Shown: positions 37,361 through 46,729 of the stretch, piece by piece
Layout of the letters: each line of letters starts with the position of its first letter
Numbering within the stretch: position 1 is the first letter of the stretch
NCBI GenBank assembly: GCA_024636505.1
Contig: JAGXGY010000037.1
Span: 17,048 to 81,047 of the forward strand
Source: Methylobacter sp.
GTDB taxonomy: Bacteria; Pseudomonadota; Gammaproteobacteria; Methylococcales; Methylomonadaceae
DNA length: 64,000 nt
Reading direction: 5' to 3'
Notes under the pieces: generated by a model
The model's input: only the letters and a program-made list of their open reading frames with translations
What the model was told of the DNA's origin: nothing
The model's database searches: none
Translations under genes and position numbers: made by a program

Positions 37361-38953
37361 ATGCAGATAGCAGAACATTACGCCGCACCCACTCATGGAA
37401 ATTTGGGAGGCTCTTTTCAAAGAGTTAACGACTTCAACGACAAATTCTATGTCCGCTGGGGAAAAATAGATTTCGATGTGTTTTATGGCGTTCAGGCCAA
37501 TGTCAAAGTTATCCTAAAAGTCTATCGCGATACGATCTGCGAAACCTATATCGTCGATACCGACGCCTATGATATTCACTGGGATAGGCACAAACGCTGT
37601 ACCCGGGATTTTTATATCCATCCGTTTTCCAGTAATTTCGGCCAGATCAACTGCGTTAAGTTCGCCTTTATTGTGCATCTGGACGAGCATTCCATTGCCT
37701 CCCGGAACGAATATATCTTTATGGACTGGCACCAGCTTCAGTGCGACCATCCGCAGTACCGAAGAATTACCGGTGATTGGGCCACGACCAATAGTTATCG
37801 AAGTTATGAGCTGAATGCCGGTGAATTACAGTGTGATGCGGATTGGTATAACCATCATTTTGACGCCTTGCAACTGGTGCCGAAATTCACTAAAGGACAG
37901 CAGCATCACCCTTATCATCCCAAACGTTATATTCACGACCTGATCGACAAGGTTATCCGCTGCAAGCACCAGAATCCTGAGCGCTTATGCACCATAAAAG
38001 TCAGCGTGGATTGCATCGACGACCACGATTTCACCACCCATTTGATAGCCGCCAGCGAGCAGGGGGTTTGGGTTCAGTGCATCGTGGATTGGCGAAAAAT
38101 GACCCTGACCAACAGCCAAAATTATGCGCGCTTGAAGCGTTCCCGGATTGAATTAATCGGCGTGTTTTGCAGCCCCAAACATCACTTGATCGAAGTGGAA
38201 CCGGATATGCATACCAAATTCATTATTTTTAATGATGAGGACAGCATACTGGGCTCATTCAATATTACTTTCGATCGCTGGTGGGCCAATTGGGAGTCGG
38301 GGATGACCTTTCATTCCAAAGGTGTCTGTCGATTGCTGGACAATATTTTTCAAAGTCAGCGGGGTGGCGTCAATCAACAATACGGTATCGATCCGTTGAG
38401 TCATTTCAATCTGCTATATACCTTTGGCCGGCACGTGATGCTGAACGGCAAACCCTATCTTCCGCATCATGCGATATTGGCCGAAATTAACCGTGCCAGA
38501 TATTCGATTAAAGTGTCGTTATTTTTGATTGGCGATTTGTTGGGCGATCATCACGATAGCGTGGTCAATGCACTGATTAATGCCAGAAATAGAGGCGTCC
38601 ATGTGCATATTCTGCTTAACGGGCATTTGGCCAGACAAGGTCGTATCGGTGTGGAACGGCCGATGGGGGAAGAGCTGAGTCGCCCGTTGCTGCCGACGGT
38701 GGATCGATTAAAACATGCCGGTATTGCGGTAGGTCTGGTTTACGGGCAGGACGACCATCCGGTGCCTTATTCCCCGATACATTCCAAGTATTGCATTATT
38801 GACGATTATATCGTTATAGAAGGCAGTTTCAACTGGTACAACACCTCGGTTTTTTCCCATGATTTATTGGTCGTAGCGGCCAATTACCATGTAGCGCAGC
38901 CTTATTTGTATGAGTTTGAACAAATACAGCGGTCGTTTAGGGTGTATTACTGA
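37361..38953 (+). CDS. Phospholipase D-like protein with two HKD motifs
   Basis: 530 residues, cytoplasmic by sequence (no signal peptide or membrane segment). The first ~125 residues form a separate beta-rich domain that ends YIFMDWHQLQ and could be a carbohydrate-binding-type sandwich, though it lacks a clear CBM21 signature. Two PLD catalytic motifs follow: HTKFIIFND (284-292) with downstream GSFN, and HSKYCIIDD (474-482) with GSFNWY, so a complete active site is present. The superfamily includes nucleases, phospholipases and cardiolipin synthases; absence of membrane helices argues against the last. The gene follows the CBM21-EEP gene in the same direction, inside the glycogen cluster. 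Confidence 0.85.
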   Translation: MQIAEHYAAPTHGNLGGSFQRVNDFNDKFYVRWGKIDFDVFYGVQANVKVILKVYRDTICETYIVDTDAYDIHWDRHKRCTRDFYIHPFSSNFGQINCVKFAFIVHLDEHSIASRNEYIFMDWHQLQCDHPQYRRITGDWATTNSYRSYELNAGELQCDADWYNHHFDALQLVPKFTKGQQHHPYHPKRYIHDLIDKVIRCKHQNPERLCTIKVSVDCIDDHDFTTHLIAASEQGVWVQCIVDWRKMTLTNSQNYARLKRSRIELIGVFCSPKHHLIEVEPDMHTKFIIFNDEDSILGSFNITFDRWWANWESGMTFHSKGVCRLLDNIFQSQRGGVNQQYGIDPLSHFNLLYTFGRHVMLNGKPYLPHHAILAEINRARYSIKVSLFLIGDLLGDHHDSVVNALINARNRGVHVHILLNGHLARQGRIGVERPMGEELSRPLLPTVDRLKHAGIAVGLVYGQDDHPVPYSPIHSKYCIIDDYIVIEGSFNWYNTSVFSHDLLVVAANYHVAQPYLYEFEQIQRSFRVYY

Positions 38954-38954
38954 G

Positions 38955-38986
38955 GTTGGGTTAAATGATAACGCGGTTAACCCAAC
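38955..38986. terminator. Bidirectional hairpin between convergent genes
   Basis: gttgggttaa (38955-38964) pairs with ttaacccaac (38977-38986) around a 12-base loop, between the PLD gene and the convergent HDOD gene. Confidence 0.55.
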
Positions 38987-39004
38987 TAAGCTAATGTCTA
39001 ACAT

Positions 39005-40306
39005 TTAGTCGGAAAATGCTTTCAGTGCATCGCTGATTTGCTGTTTGGCTTCATGCAGTATATTCAATGAAAGTTCAGGGGAAAGTGAAAAGTTTTTTAA
39101 TTTGCTGGCGGCAGGAACAGAGGAGATAATCGGCAGGTCGGCTGTTTTTTTCTGTCCTATCTTGTTATGCAGGCGCGATAGTACCACTATGTCCGTTAAG
39201 TTAAGTTCTTGGCTATTATTCTGATACCAGTCATCGGCATAGAGTGGAATTTCAAGGTGTTCTTGAGTAAATCCCCAGTCGCTTAAAACCTTATATCCTA
39301 CCGGACCTTTGATGTAAGGCAAGGCGAGCTCGATATCGGATTCCGTGTAATACTCTTTAGGGCAATTGGCCGCAAAACTTAAAAAAGGCACGATACCAAT
39401 ATTACTGACAAGTCCTGCGAGCAAGGCTTCTTCAGGGTTAGCTTGTTTGGTAATGCTCGCCAAAACAAAACTGATAATGGAAATGGAGAGACTTTCTTTC
39501 CATATTTCATTTAAGTATTTTTTGATAAGAGGGGAGTCGGTTTTGAAAATACGATTGATACTTAAGCTAATAACTAAGTTACGGGTGGCATTTAACCCAA
39601 TACGGCTTACCGCTTCAAGACAGCTTTTTACCGGATTGACGCCCCGATAGAGAGGGCAATTGGCTAAGCCAATAAGCTTGGCAGAAAAAACCGGGTCATG
39701 TTGAATGATCTTTACGACATCAGCAACGCCTGCTTCATTCTGCATGGCGTTGCGCACTTTAATCGCGATATCCGGCAATGAGGGTATATTAAGTTCCTCA
39801 TTGTTATAGTGATGAATAAAACCGGACAACAAGTAGTTTCCAGCTAATTCATCCGGAATCACCAGTGTTGAAAATAGTGATAATGGCGCATATTTGGGCG
39901 ACATGATTTTTTGTGAGACTCGTAAAACGCTTACGTCGGTTTTAGATATGGCTGTTATTGTATATTTGGAGCCGCTGGAAAGCGGAAATCTGGCTTTTGG
40001 GCTTTTAGGGTCTATTTCATAAGTATTTCCACTCTCGTCCGATAAAGTAACCGTTCCTTTTAACAAATACAGCGCTGAATCTGCTGTATCGCCAAGATGA
40101 AACAAGGTGGTTTGTTTAGGAAAAACTTCAGATTTAAGATCGGATGTAAACGCTACCAGTTTTTCAATATCATAATTTCTAATCGGAAAGAGTTTTTTTA
40201 CGGTATCCATTGAAATATTTTCGGCAACAAGACCACAGGCATGCAAAGCAGTTGCGCAACTTGTATCATTTTTTAAACCCATCATGGAATCCTCTTTATT
40301 GATCAT
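39005..40306 (-). CDS. Cyclic-nucleotide-binding-like plus HDOD domain regulator
   Basis: 433 residues (425-426 if translation starts at the Met-Met pair near 40282-40285, which has AGAGGA just upstream). N-terminal cupin-like cyclic-nucleotide-binding fold (about 45-140: FPKQTTLFHLGDTADSALYLLKGTVTL) followed by an HDOD domain (about 165-365: LPDIAIKVRNAMQNEAGVADVVKIIQHDPVFSAKLIGLANCPLYRG). HDOD proteins lack phosphodiesterase residues and act in signalling complexes. It is transcribed towards the PLD gene, together with the deacetylase, GlgA and GlgB on the same strand. Ligand unknown. Confidence 0.87.
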   Translation of the reverse strand: MINKEDSMMGLKNDTSCATALHACGLVAENISMDTVKKLFPIRNYDIEKLVAFTSDLKSEVFPKQTTLFHLGDTADSALYLLKGTVTLSDESGNTYEIDPKSPKARFPLSSGSKYTITAISKTDVSVLRVSQKIMSPKYAPLSLFSTLVIPDELAGNYLLSGFIHHYNNEELNIPSLPDIAIKVRNAMQNEAGVADVVKIIQHDPVFSAKLIGLANCPLYRGVNPVKSCLEAVSRIGLNATRNLVISLSINRIFKTDSPLIKKYLNEIWKESLSISIISFVLASITKQANPEEALLAGLVSNIGIVPFLSFAANCPKEYYTESDIELALPYIKGPVGYKVLSDWGFTQEHLEIPLYADDWYQNNSQELNLTDIVVLSRLHNKIGQKKTADLPIISSVPAASKLKNFSLSPELSLNILHEAKQQISDALKAFSD

Positions 40307-40330
40307 TGTTATATTCTTTTGCCGTTCAGT

Positions 40331-41101
40331 TTATTCATAAGCTTCAAGCGCCAAAAGCCGCTCTAGGCTGACAATTTTGTAGCCATTTTCTTGCGCAAAA
40401 TGTAACGTTTGTCTTAATATTTGGATAGTTTTATCCGAAGTATCGTGAAACAGAATAATAGCACCCGGTTTTATTTGCGATTGTACGCGTCGGCTGATGG
40501 TTTGTGCGCTGTCGGCCGTTGTATCGAGCGAGCGAATATTCCAGCCGATGATACGGTAATCCAGGCTGCTGGCGGCCTTGGCAAGATTGGGTGTGGTGAC
40601 GCCATAGGGCGGCCGGAATAATTTCATGCGTTTGCCTGTGAGGTTAAAGACACTCTCTGCAGTCTGGTTCAGTTCGTTTTTAAAGCCTTGCAAGCTTTTG
40701 AAATCGACAAAAAAAGAATGCGTGTAGCTGTGGTTGCCAATGCTGTGTCCATCCGCATCTATTTGCTTCAAAACGCTTTCATTGTCTTTGATGTTTTTCC
40801 CGATCACAAAAAAAGTTGCCGGCGCATTGTATTGCGCTAATATTGAAAGCACCTGCGGGGTGTATTCCCGATTTGGGCCATCGTCAAATGACAGGGTAAT
40901 TTCTTTTTCGACAGTATTTGCATAACAATAGACCGGAGCGTGGAAGCTGGATTGAATGCTTGCCGAGCCGTAAATGAGTAATGCCAGATAAGCTATGCTG
41001 GGCAATACCAGCCAACCGAGGCTGAGCCCCAAAAATACATGCAATAAGCCGATAATACTGATGATAATGAGGAAGCTGTTACGGGTTGATTTGAATGTCA
41101 T
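40331..41101 (-). CDS. Polysaccharide deacetylase (NodB domain), membrane-anchored
   Basis: 256 residues. An N-terminal hydrophobic hairpin (about 10-48) anchors it in the inner membrane; the NodB domain then faces the periplasm. Metal-binding and catalytic motifs: SFDDGPN (about 73-79), HSYTH (about 122-126), RPPYG (about 163-167) and a C-terminal LFHD. A carbohydrate esterase family 4 activity on an N-acetylated polymer is expected; its placement among glycogen genes may be incidental because glycogen has no N-acetyl groups. The HDOD gene starts 25 bases beyond its stop. Confidence 0.87.
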   Translation of the reverse strand: MTFKSTRNSFLIIISIIGLLHVFLGLSLGWLVLPSIAYLALLIYGSASIQSSFHAPVYCYANTVEKEITLSFDDGPNREYTPQVLSILAQYNAPATFFVIGKNIKDNESVLKQIDADGHSIGNHSYTHSFFVDFKSLQGFKNELNQTAESVFNLTGKRMKLFRPPYGVTTPNLAKAASSLDYRIIGWNIRSLDTTADSAQTISRRVQSQIKPGAIILFHDTSDKTIQILRQTLHFAQENGYKIVSLERLLALEAYE

Positions 41102-41311
41102 GTGAAAGACTTGGCGGCGGCTAATTCGGCAGAGGGTAGCGCATTGCGCCGGTGATTTGTAACGTCTGATTAGTGCCGGTCAATCCACAAAAAAAACGAT
41201 AGACAGGCTTAAAAAATCATAACCATAAAGACACGAAATTATTGCTTTTCTTCATCAAATTTGAAACATGCTGAATAAAAACTTTCAATGGCTCAACGCT
41301 AGTCAGAGACG

Positions 41312-42745
41312 TTATAAATGACTGTATAAGGTCATGTATTGTTTCGCGCTTTTTCTCCAAGAGTAGTCTTTTTGCATACCATTAAGTTGCAGTTTTTTCC
41401 AGGTTGCAGGATGTTGATATAAAATCAGCGCACGTTTAACGGCTTCCATTAATACCCAGGGATTGGCTTCATTGAAAACAAAACCTGTTGCGGTATTATT
41501 GCTCAAGGTGTCAGGAACGGTATCAATAACGGTATCAGCCAGTCCTCCGGTTTTTCTGACGATGGGCACTGTGCCATAACGTTGGCTGTAGATCTGGTTT
41601 AAACCGCAGGGTTCAAAACGTGAGGGCATCAGAAACATATCGGCTCCCGCTTCAATTTGATGAGCCATGGCTTCATCATAACCGATAGTAATCGACATTT
41701 TATCGGGGTGGCTATCGACAAAGTTATATAAATGCTGCTCAAAACCTTTGTCGCCGTTGCCGAGCAAGATAAATTGCAACGGGTGGCTTAGCATTTCGGG
41801 GAGACATTTCAGGATCAGATCGATGCCTTTTTGTTCTACTAAACGACTGATAAGTCCGATTACCGGAATGTTTTTGTCTACAGGCAGGGATAATCTTTCC
41901 TGTAGTGCCGTTTTATTGAGCAGTTTTTTGTTTAGCGTTGAGTGATTAAACGTTTGGGAGATGTTGATGTCGGTTTCGGGATTCCAGTAGTCGACATCTA
42001 TGCCGTTGATAATGCCGCTTAGAAAATCTTTCCGGTGGCTTAACAGGCCTTCCAGTCCGTAGCCGAATTCGGCGGTTTGGATTTCCCGGGCGTATGTTGG
42101 GCTTACCGTGGTGATGCGATCCGCATAGACCAGTCCGCCTTTAATAAACGACAGCAGGTCGTGAAACTCTATACCGTAAGGATGCCAAAGTTGCCCCGGC
42201 AAATTTAAAGAAAGGTAAGTCGCTTTAGGAAATAATCCCTGATAAGCCATGTTATGTATGGTGAAAATTGTCGCAGGTCGGCTGTATTCCAGCGATAACA
42301 GTGCAGGTACCAGTCCGCTTTGCCAGTCGTTACAGTGAACGATGTCGGGCTCCCAATCCAGATAGCTGCGGTTCATCGCAACTTCTACGGCGACGCGGCA
42401 AAACAGGGCAAAACGTTGGGCATTGTTCGCCCAGGGATTGCCGTATTGATCAAGATAGGGATTGCCGGGAAAATTGAAGTGTTCCGGGGAATCTACCAGC
42501 CATACGATGACATCGGTATCAGGAAGCCGGGTTTCCAGAATGTTCACCGCATAATTATTCACATAGACGGTGCTGAGGTAACGAACTTCTTCGGTGGTTT
42601 TAATGGCCTGATAATTGGGTATGATAATGCGTACATCTTCACCCAATTCCACCAGCGCCTTCGGTAGACTGCCGGATACATCGGCTAGACCTCCGGTTTT
42701 AATCAGGGGGTGGGCTTCACTAGTGACAAAAAGTATTTTTTTCAT
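41312..42745 (-). CDS. glgA: Glycogen synthase (ADP-glucose)
   Basis: 477 residues, GT5 GT-B fold. N-terminal ADP-glucose site KTGGLADVSGSLPKAL (about 16-31), and C-terminal FLMPSRFEPCGLNQIYSQRYGTVPIVRKTGGLADTV (about 375-410) with the catalytic Glu. Extends glycogen chains with ADP-glucose made by GlgC. Same strand as glgB, 282 bases downstream of it; the gap holds an inverted-repeat element. Confidence 0.96.
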   Translation of the reverse strand: MKKILFVTSEAHPLIKTGGLADVSGSLPKALVELGEDVRIIIPNYQAIKTTEEVRYLSTVYVNNYAVNILETRLPDTDVIVWLVDSPEHFNFPGNPYLDQYGNPWANNAQRFALFCRVAVEVAMNRSYLDWEPDIVHCNDWQSGLVPALLSLEYSRPATIFTIHNMAYQGLFPKATYLSLNLPGQLWHPYGIEFHDLLSFIKGGLVYADRITTVSPTYAREIQTAEFGYGLEGLLSHRKDFLSGIINGIDVDYWNPETDINISQTFNHSTLNKKLLNKTALQERLSLPVDKNIPVIGLISRLVEQKGIDLILKCLPEMLSHPLQFILLGNGDKGFEQHLYNFVDSHPDKMSITIGYDEAMAHQIEAGADMFLMPSRFEPCGLNQIYSQRYGTVPIVRKTGGLADTVIDTVPDTLSNNTATGFVFNEANPWVLMEAVKRALILYQHPATWKKLQLNGMQKDYSWRKSAKQYMTLYSHL

Positions 42746-42798
42746 TGTCTCGGTTGTTGGGTTCTTATCAAATGGTAACTACTTTGCAGTTAAAAAGA

Positions 42799-42992
42799 TG
42801 GAACGCGGATGACGCGGATAATTATGATCAGATAAGATTTTTTATTTTCCAAGTTCAAGGTTAAAACCACCGGCTTCAGCCGGTCAGCTTTAGCTTTGTA
42901 TTTTTACTAAAAGGTATACAGTCTTGTTATTTTGGTCTTAATTTATTAAATTATCTGTGTTCATCATATTCATCTGCGTCATCCGCGTTCCA
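42799..42992. repeat. 194-bp inverted-repeat element with GGAACGCGGATGACGC ends
   Basis: The outer 20 bases tggaacgcggatgacgcgg (from 42799) recur inverted at 42972-42992 with one mismatch, and similarity continues inwards for another 25 bases or so. A central perfect hairpin accggct-tc-agccggt sits at 42869-42884. No coding capacity and no clear target duplication. The end sequence resembles a repeat found widely in bacterial genomes (recalled, not searched). Confidence 0.65.
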
Positions 42993-43027
42993 TTTTATTT
43001 GCTAGCTGATTAGTTTTATACCGATAG

Positions 43028-45301
43028 CTATAGTTTCAAGATGACGGCCCCTAAAGGCGGCAAAGTCAGGCTGACGGAGTGGGGCAGATTCATCCACGCG
43101 GTAGGTTCCGATAAGGCTGAGCCGTTGCCGACATTACTGCCATTGTAGTAACTGGAGTCGGAATTAAATATCTCGGTATAAGCGCCCGCAGCAGGTACGC
43201 CGATACGGTATTGCTCACGGGTTACCGGGGTAAAGTTGAGTATGACAATCAAGTCTTCATGCTCAGTCTTGCGCCGGTAGCTAATGATGGATTGTTGCAT
43301 ATCATGGCAATCGATCCAGTCGAAACCCTGATGATCGAAATCATGCTGGTATAGGGCGGGGTGTTTTTTATAAAGATTATTCAGGTCTTTTACCAACGAT
43401 TTCAAGCCCTGGTGATGGGGATACTCCAATACATACCAGTCCAATTCCTTGTTAAAATTCCATTCGGTGCCTTGGCCGAATTCACAGCCCATAAACAGCA
43501 GTTTTTTACCGGGATAGGTATACATGAAGGTGTACAGCAGTCGAAGATTGGCGAAGCGCTGCCACTCATCTCCCGGCATTTTGCTGAGCAGAGAGCCTTT
43601 GCCGTGTACCACTTCATCGTGGGAAAAAGGCAGGCAGAAGTTTTCGGTAAATGCATAGAGCATCCCGAAAGTCAGTTGGTCATGATGATATTTGCGGTGT
43701 ATCGGCTCCTGACTCATATAAGCCAAAATATCATGCATCCAGCCCATATTCCATTTCATCGAAAAACCTAAGCCGCCGGTCCAGGTCGGCCTTGTGACTT
43801 GCGGCCAGGATGTTGATTCTTCGGCCATCATCACTGTGCCGGGATGCAGGTCATGGGTAACGGTGTTCAGGTCTTTTAGAAAATCTATTGCTTCCAGATT
43901 CTCGTTACCGCCGTATATATTGGGAATCCAGTCATTTGCCTCACGAGAATAATCCAGGTAAAGCATCGAGGCCACTGCATCGACCCGAAGGCCGTCAAGA
44001 TGAAACTCCTCCAGCCAGAAAATGGCGCTGGACAGTAAGAAGTTTTTAACCTCACTGCGGCCGAAGTTATAAATCAAGGTGCCCCAGTCGCGATGCTCAC
44101 CTTTACGCGGGTCTTCGTGTTCATACAGCGCGCTGCCGTCAAAACGAGCCAGTGCAAAGCTGTCTTTGGGGAAATGCGCCGGCACCCAGTCCAGAATCAC
44201 ACCGATACCGTTTTGATGGCAGGTGTCGATAAAATAGCGAAAATCGTCCGGTGTGCCGTGACGACTGGTTGGGGCAAAATAACCGGTGGTTTGATAACCC
44301 CAGGAGGCATCCAGCGGGTGTTCGGTGACCGGCAATAACTCAACATGAGTAAAGCCCATCTCTTTGACATAGTCGACCAGTTCTATTGCCAGTTCACGGT
44401 AATTGAGAAAATTACCCCGGTTATCGCGTCGCCAGGAGCCTAAGTGAGCTTCATAGATCGACATAGGCTCATGCAGCCAATTGTGATGGGCACGATCATC
44501 CATCCATTGCCTATCCTGCCAAATGTAGCTGTTTTCAGGGATGACAATAGATGAGGTATTGGGGCGTAACTCAAATTGTTGTCCGTAGGGATCTGTTTTT
44601 AATAAGATCTCATGGGTATTGCGGTTTAATATCTCAAATTTATAGTAGCAACCGGCGTGCAAATCCGGCAGGAACAGCTCCCAAATGCCGCTGCCGCCTA
44701 GGCTGCGCATGGGATTGCAGCGGCCATCCCAGTGATTGAAATCTCCCACTACGCTGACGCGTCCGGCATTAGGTGCCCAGAGCGCAAACAAAACGCCGTC
44801 AAGACCGTCGGCTTTATGCAGATGTCCGCCGAGCTTTTGGTAAATATGCCAATGCTTACCTTCGCCGAATAAATACTGATCAAATTCCGGCAATTGGCTG
44901 CCGAAATCATACGGGTCATAGTTCTCGTGACTGTAGCCGGATTTATCGATCCAGGACAGGCGATAATGTGCCGGCAATTGCTCGCCTTCTTTGGTGTTAT
45001 ATTCAAAAAAGTCGGTACCGGGTACCCGGTTTAAAGCTGCGGCGTTATGAGTAAAACAGACTGTTTCTGCGTAAGGCAGGTACAGTTTAACCTGAACGCA
45101 GTTGTCCTTGATGTGGCGGCCTAAAACTGAAAAAGGATCGTGATGCCGGGCTTCCGTGATTTTTATCATGTCAGCATCAAGTGAGCTGTTAGCTGGTGTT
45201 TGCACATTGCCGGGCAGTACTTCTGAAGAAAGGATCGCATCTGAGTCAAGTGCACTGCCAGCTTGTTTTTGCACTGTGGCATTTTTAGATTGCTTTTTCA
45301 C
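43028..45301 (-). CDS. glgB: 1,4-alpha-glucan branching enzyme (GH13)
   Basis: About 757 residues from the GTG at 45299-45301, which has GAGG 10 bases upstream; the frame is open to 45406 but that part overlaps glgC and is unlikely to be translated. After a ~50-residue extra N-terminal segment comes the CBM48 domain (about 60-230: [32 protein letters not shown]) and the GH13 barrel with [12 protein letters not shown] (nucleophile Asp), [10 protein letters not shown] (acid/base Glu) and [15 protein letters not shown]. The C-terminal beta domain is complete. Divergent from glgC with about 90 bases between. Confidence 0.95.
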   Translation of the reverse strand: MKKQSKNATVQKQAGSALDSDAILSSEVLPGNVQTPANSSLDADMIKITEARHHDPFSVLGRHIKDNCVQVKLYLPYAETVCFTHNAAALNRVPGTDFFEYNTKEGEQLPAHYRLSWIDKSGYSHENYDPYDFGSQLPEFDQYLFGEGKHWHIYQKLGGHLHKADGLDGVLFALWAPNAGRVSVVGDFNHWDGRCNPMRSLGGSGIWELFLPDLHAGCYYKFEILNRNTHEILLKTDPYGQQFELRPNTSSIVIPENSYIWQDRQWMDDRAHHNWLHEPMSIYEAHLGSWRRDNRGNFLNYRELAIELVDYVKEMGFTHVELLPVTEHPLDASWGYQTTGYFAPTSRHGTPDDFRYFIDTCHQNGIGVILDWVPAHFPKDSFALARFDGSALYEHEDPRKGEHRDWGTLIYNFGRSEVKNFLLSSAIFWLEEFHLDGLRVDAVASMLYLDYSREANDWIPNIYGGNENLEAIDFLKDLNTVTHDLHPGTVMMAEESTSWPQVTRPTWTGGLGFSMKWNMGWMHDILAYMSQEPIHRKYHHDQLTFGMLYAFTENFCLPFSHDEVVHGKGSLLSKMPGDEWQRFANLRLLYTFMYTYPGKKLLFMGCEFGQGTEWNFNKELDWYVLEYPHHQGLKSLVKDLNNLYKKHPALYQHDFDHQGFDWIDCHDMQQSIISYRRKTEHEDLIVILNFTPVTREQYRIGVPAAGAYTEIFNSDSSYYNGSNVGNGSALSEPTAWMNLPHSVSLTLPPLGAVILKL

Positions 45302-45393
45302 TATGAATAGCCTCGGAGTAGTGGAATAATGATTGTTGTCAATATTAACAAACACATCAAGAATTGTCAGTCTATTCCACATGGAGATGAAAA
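45302..45393. promoter_or_regulatory. Divergent glgB-glgC control region
   Basis: Short AT-rich spacer. It is bracketed by gtggaata (45321-45328) and its complement tattccac (45373-45380), the second next to the glgC ribosome-binding site, with a smaller tgttgtcaatattaacaaaca symmetry between. A shared operator is plausible; no clear -10/-35 pair is assigned. Confidence 0.35.
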
Positions 45394-46674
45394 ATGTCAG
45401 CATCAAGTAATCAGAAACATGATCATAATATCAGTCATTTAACCCGTAATACTATTGCCTTAATCCTGGCTGGCGGCCGCGGTTCACGGTTAATGAATAT
45501 GACTGATTGGCGCGCCAAGCCGGCGGTGCCTTTTGGCGGTAAGTTCAGAATCATCGATTTTCCATTATCGAATTGTATGAATTCCGGTATACGCAAGATA
45601 GGTATTTTGACTCAATACAAGGCGGATTCACTGATCAGGCATATTCAACAAGGCTGGGGGTTTTTACGCGGTGAATTCGGTGAATATGTCGACTTGATGC
45701 CTGCTCAACAGCGACACAGCGAAAATTCCTGGTATCAAGGAACCGCTGATGCTGTTTTCCAGAATATCGATATTCTGCGCAGTCGCCGTCCTGAACATAT
45801 TTTGGTGCTGGCCGGCGATCATATTTATAAAATGGATTACGGCGCCATGCTTGCCGATCATGTTGAAAAAAATGCTGATTTGACAATAGGCTGTATCGAG
45901 GTTTCGTTGCAAGATGCAACGGCTTTTGGTGTCATGGATGTCGATGAGAATCGGCGGGTCAGGGCTTTTGTGGAAAAGCCGGCTAATCCGCCGCTGATGC
46001 CGGGTAGAACAGATACAGCGTTAGCGTCAATGGGCATTTATATTTTTAATGCCGATTTTTTGTTTGAACAATTACTGAAAGATGCCGACACCCTAGACTC
46101 GACTCGCGATTTTGGTAGAGATATTATTCCTGCCGTTATCGATAAATATTTAGCCAATGCCTATCCCTTTTTGGATTTGCAAAGCGGGGAGCAAAGTTAT
46201 TGGCGCGATGTAGGCACTATTGATGCCTACTGGTCTGCCAATATGGAATTGATTGGCGTAAAACCGGATTTGAATTTATACGATAAAACCTGGCCCATAT
46301 GGACTTATCAGGCGCAAACGCCGCCGGCCAAATTTGTTTTTGATAGCGATAAAAGACGAGGACAGGCCGTGGACTCTATGGTTTCAGGAGGGTGTGTCAT
46401 TTCCGGAGCAAAAGTCAGGCATTCGCTGTTATTTTCGGATGTTCGCGTCAACTCGTATACGACCTTGCAAGATACCATTGTTTTGCCTGAAGTTAATATC
46501 GGTCGCCATTGTCGTATTACTAAGGCGATTATAGAAAAAGGCTGTGAAATTCCGGAAGGCACTATTATCGGTGAGGATAAGGCGGACGATGAAAAAAGAT
46601 TTCATGTGAGTCCCGGCGGAGTCGTTTTAGTTACCACCGATATGCTGGGGCAAAATAGACACTATGTTCGATAA
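45394..46674 (+). CDS. glgC: Glucose-1-phosphate adenylyltransferase (ADP-glucose pyrophosphorylase)
   Basis: 426 residues; makes ADP-glucose from glucose-1-phosphate and ATP, the committed, allosteric step. Motifs: [41 protein letters not shown] (nucleotide loop and activator region), GTADAVFQN, the substrate region FVEKP, and the C-terminal left-handed helix with the [19 protein letters not shown] repeats. Start ATG after TGGAGATG. Followed 55 bases later by the GH57 gene. Confidence 0.97.
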   Translation: MSASSNQKHDHNISHLTRNTIALILAGGRGSRLMNMTDWRAKPAVPFGGKFRIIDFPLSNCMNSGIRKIGILTQYKADSLIRHIQQGWGFLRGEFGEYVDLMPAQQRHSENSWYQGTADAVFQNIDILRSRRPEHILVLAGDHIYKMDYGAMLADHVEKNADLTIGCIEVSLQDATAFGVMDVDENRRVRAFVEKPANPPLMPGRTDTALASMGIYIFNADFLFEQLLKDADTLDSTRDFGRDIIPAVIDKYLANAYPFLDLQSGEQSYWRDVGTIDAYWSANMELIGVKPDLNLYDKTWPIWTYQAQTPPAKFVFDSDKRRGQAVDSMVSGGCVISGAKVRHSLLFSDVRVNSYTTLQDTIVLPEVNIGRHCRITKAIIEKGCEIPEGTIIGEDKADDEKRFHVSPGGVVLVTTDMLGQNRHYVR

Positions 46675-46729
46675 AAGCAGTAAATTTTTATAAGAAATTA
46701 TTGCCTTGGCAATGGAAAAATAAAACATT

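Noticed and set aside
45302..45406. N-terminal extension of GlgB into the glgC coding start.
   Set aside because: It would cover the whole divergent spacer; the GTG at 45301 with GAGG is better.
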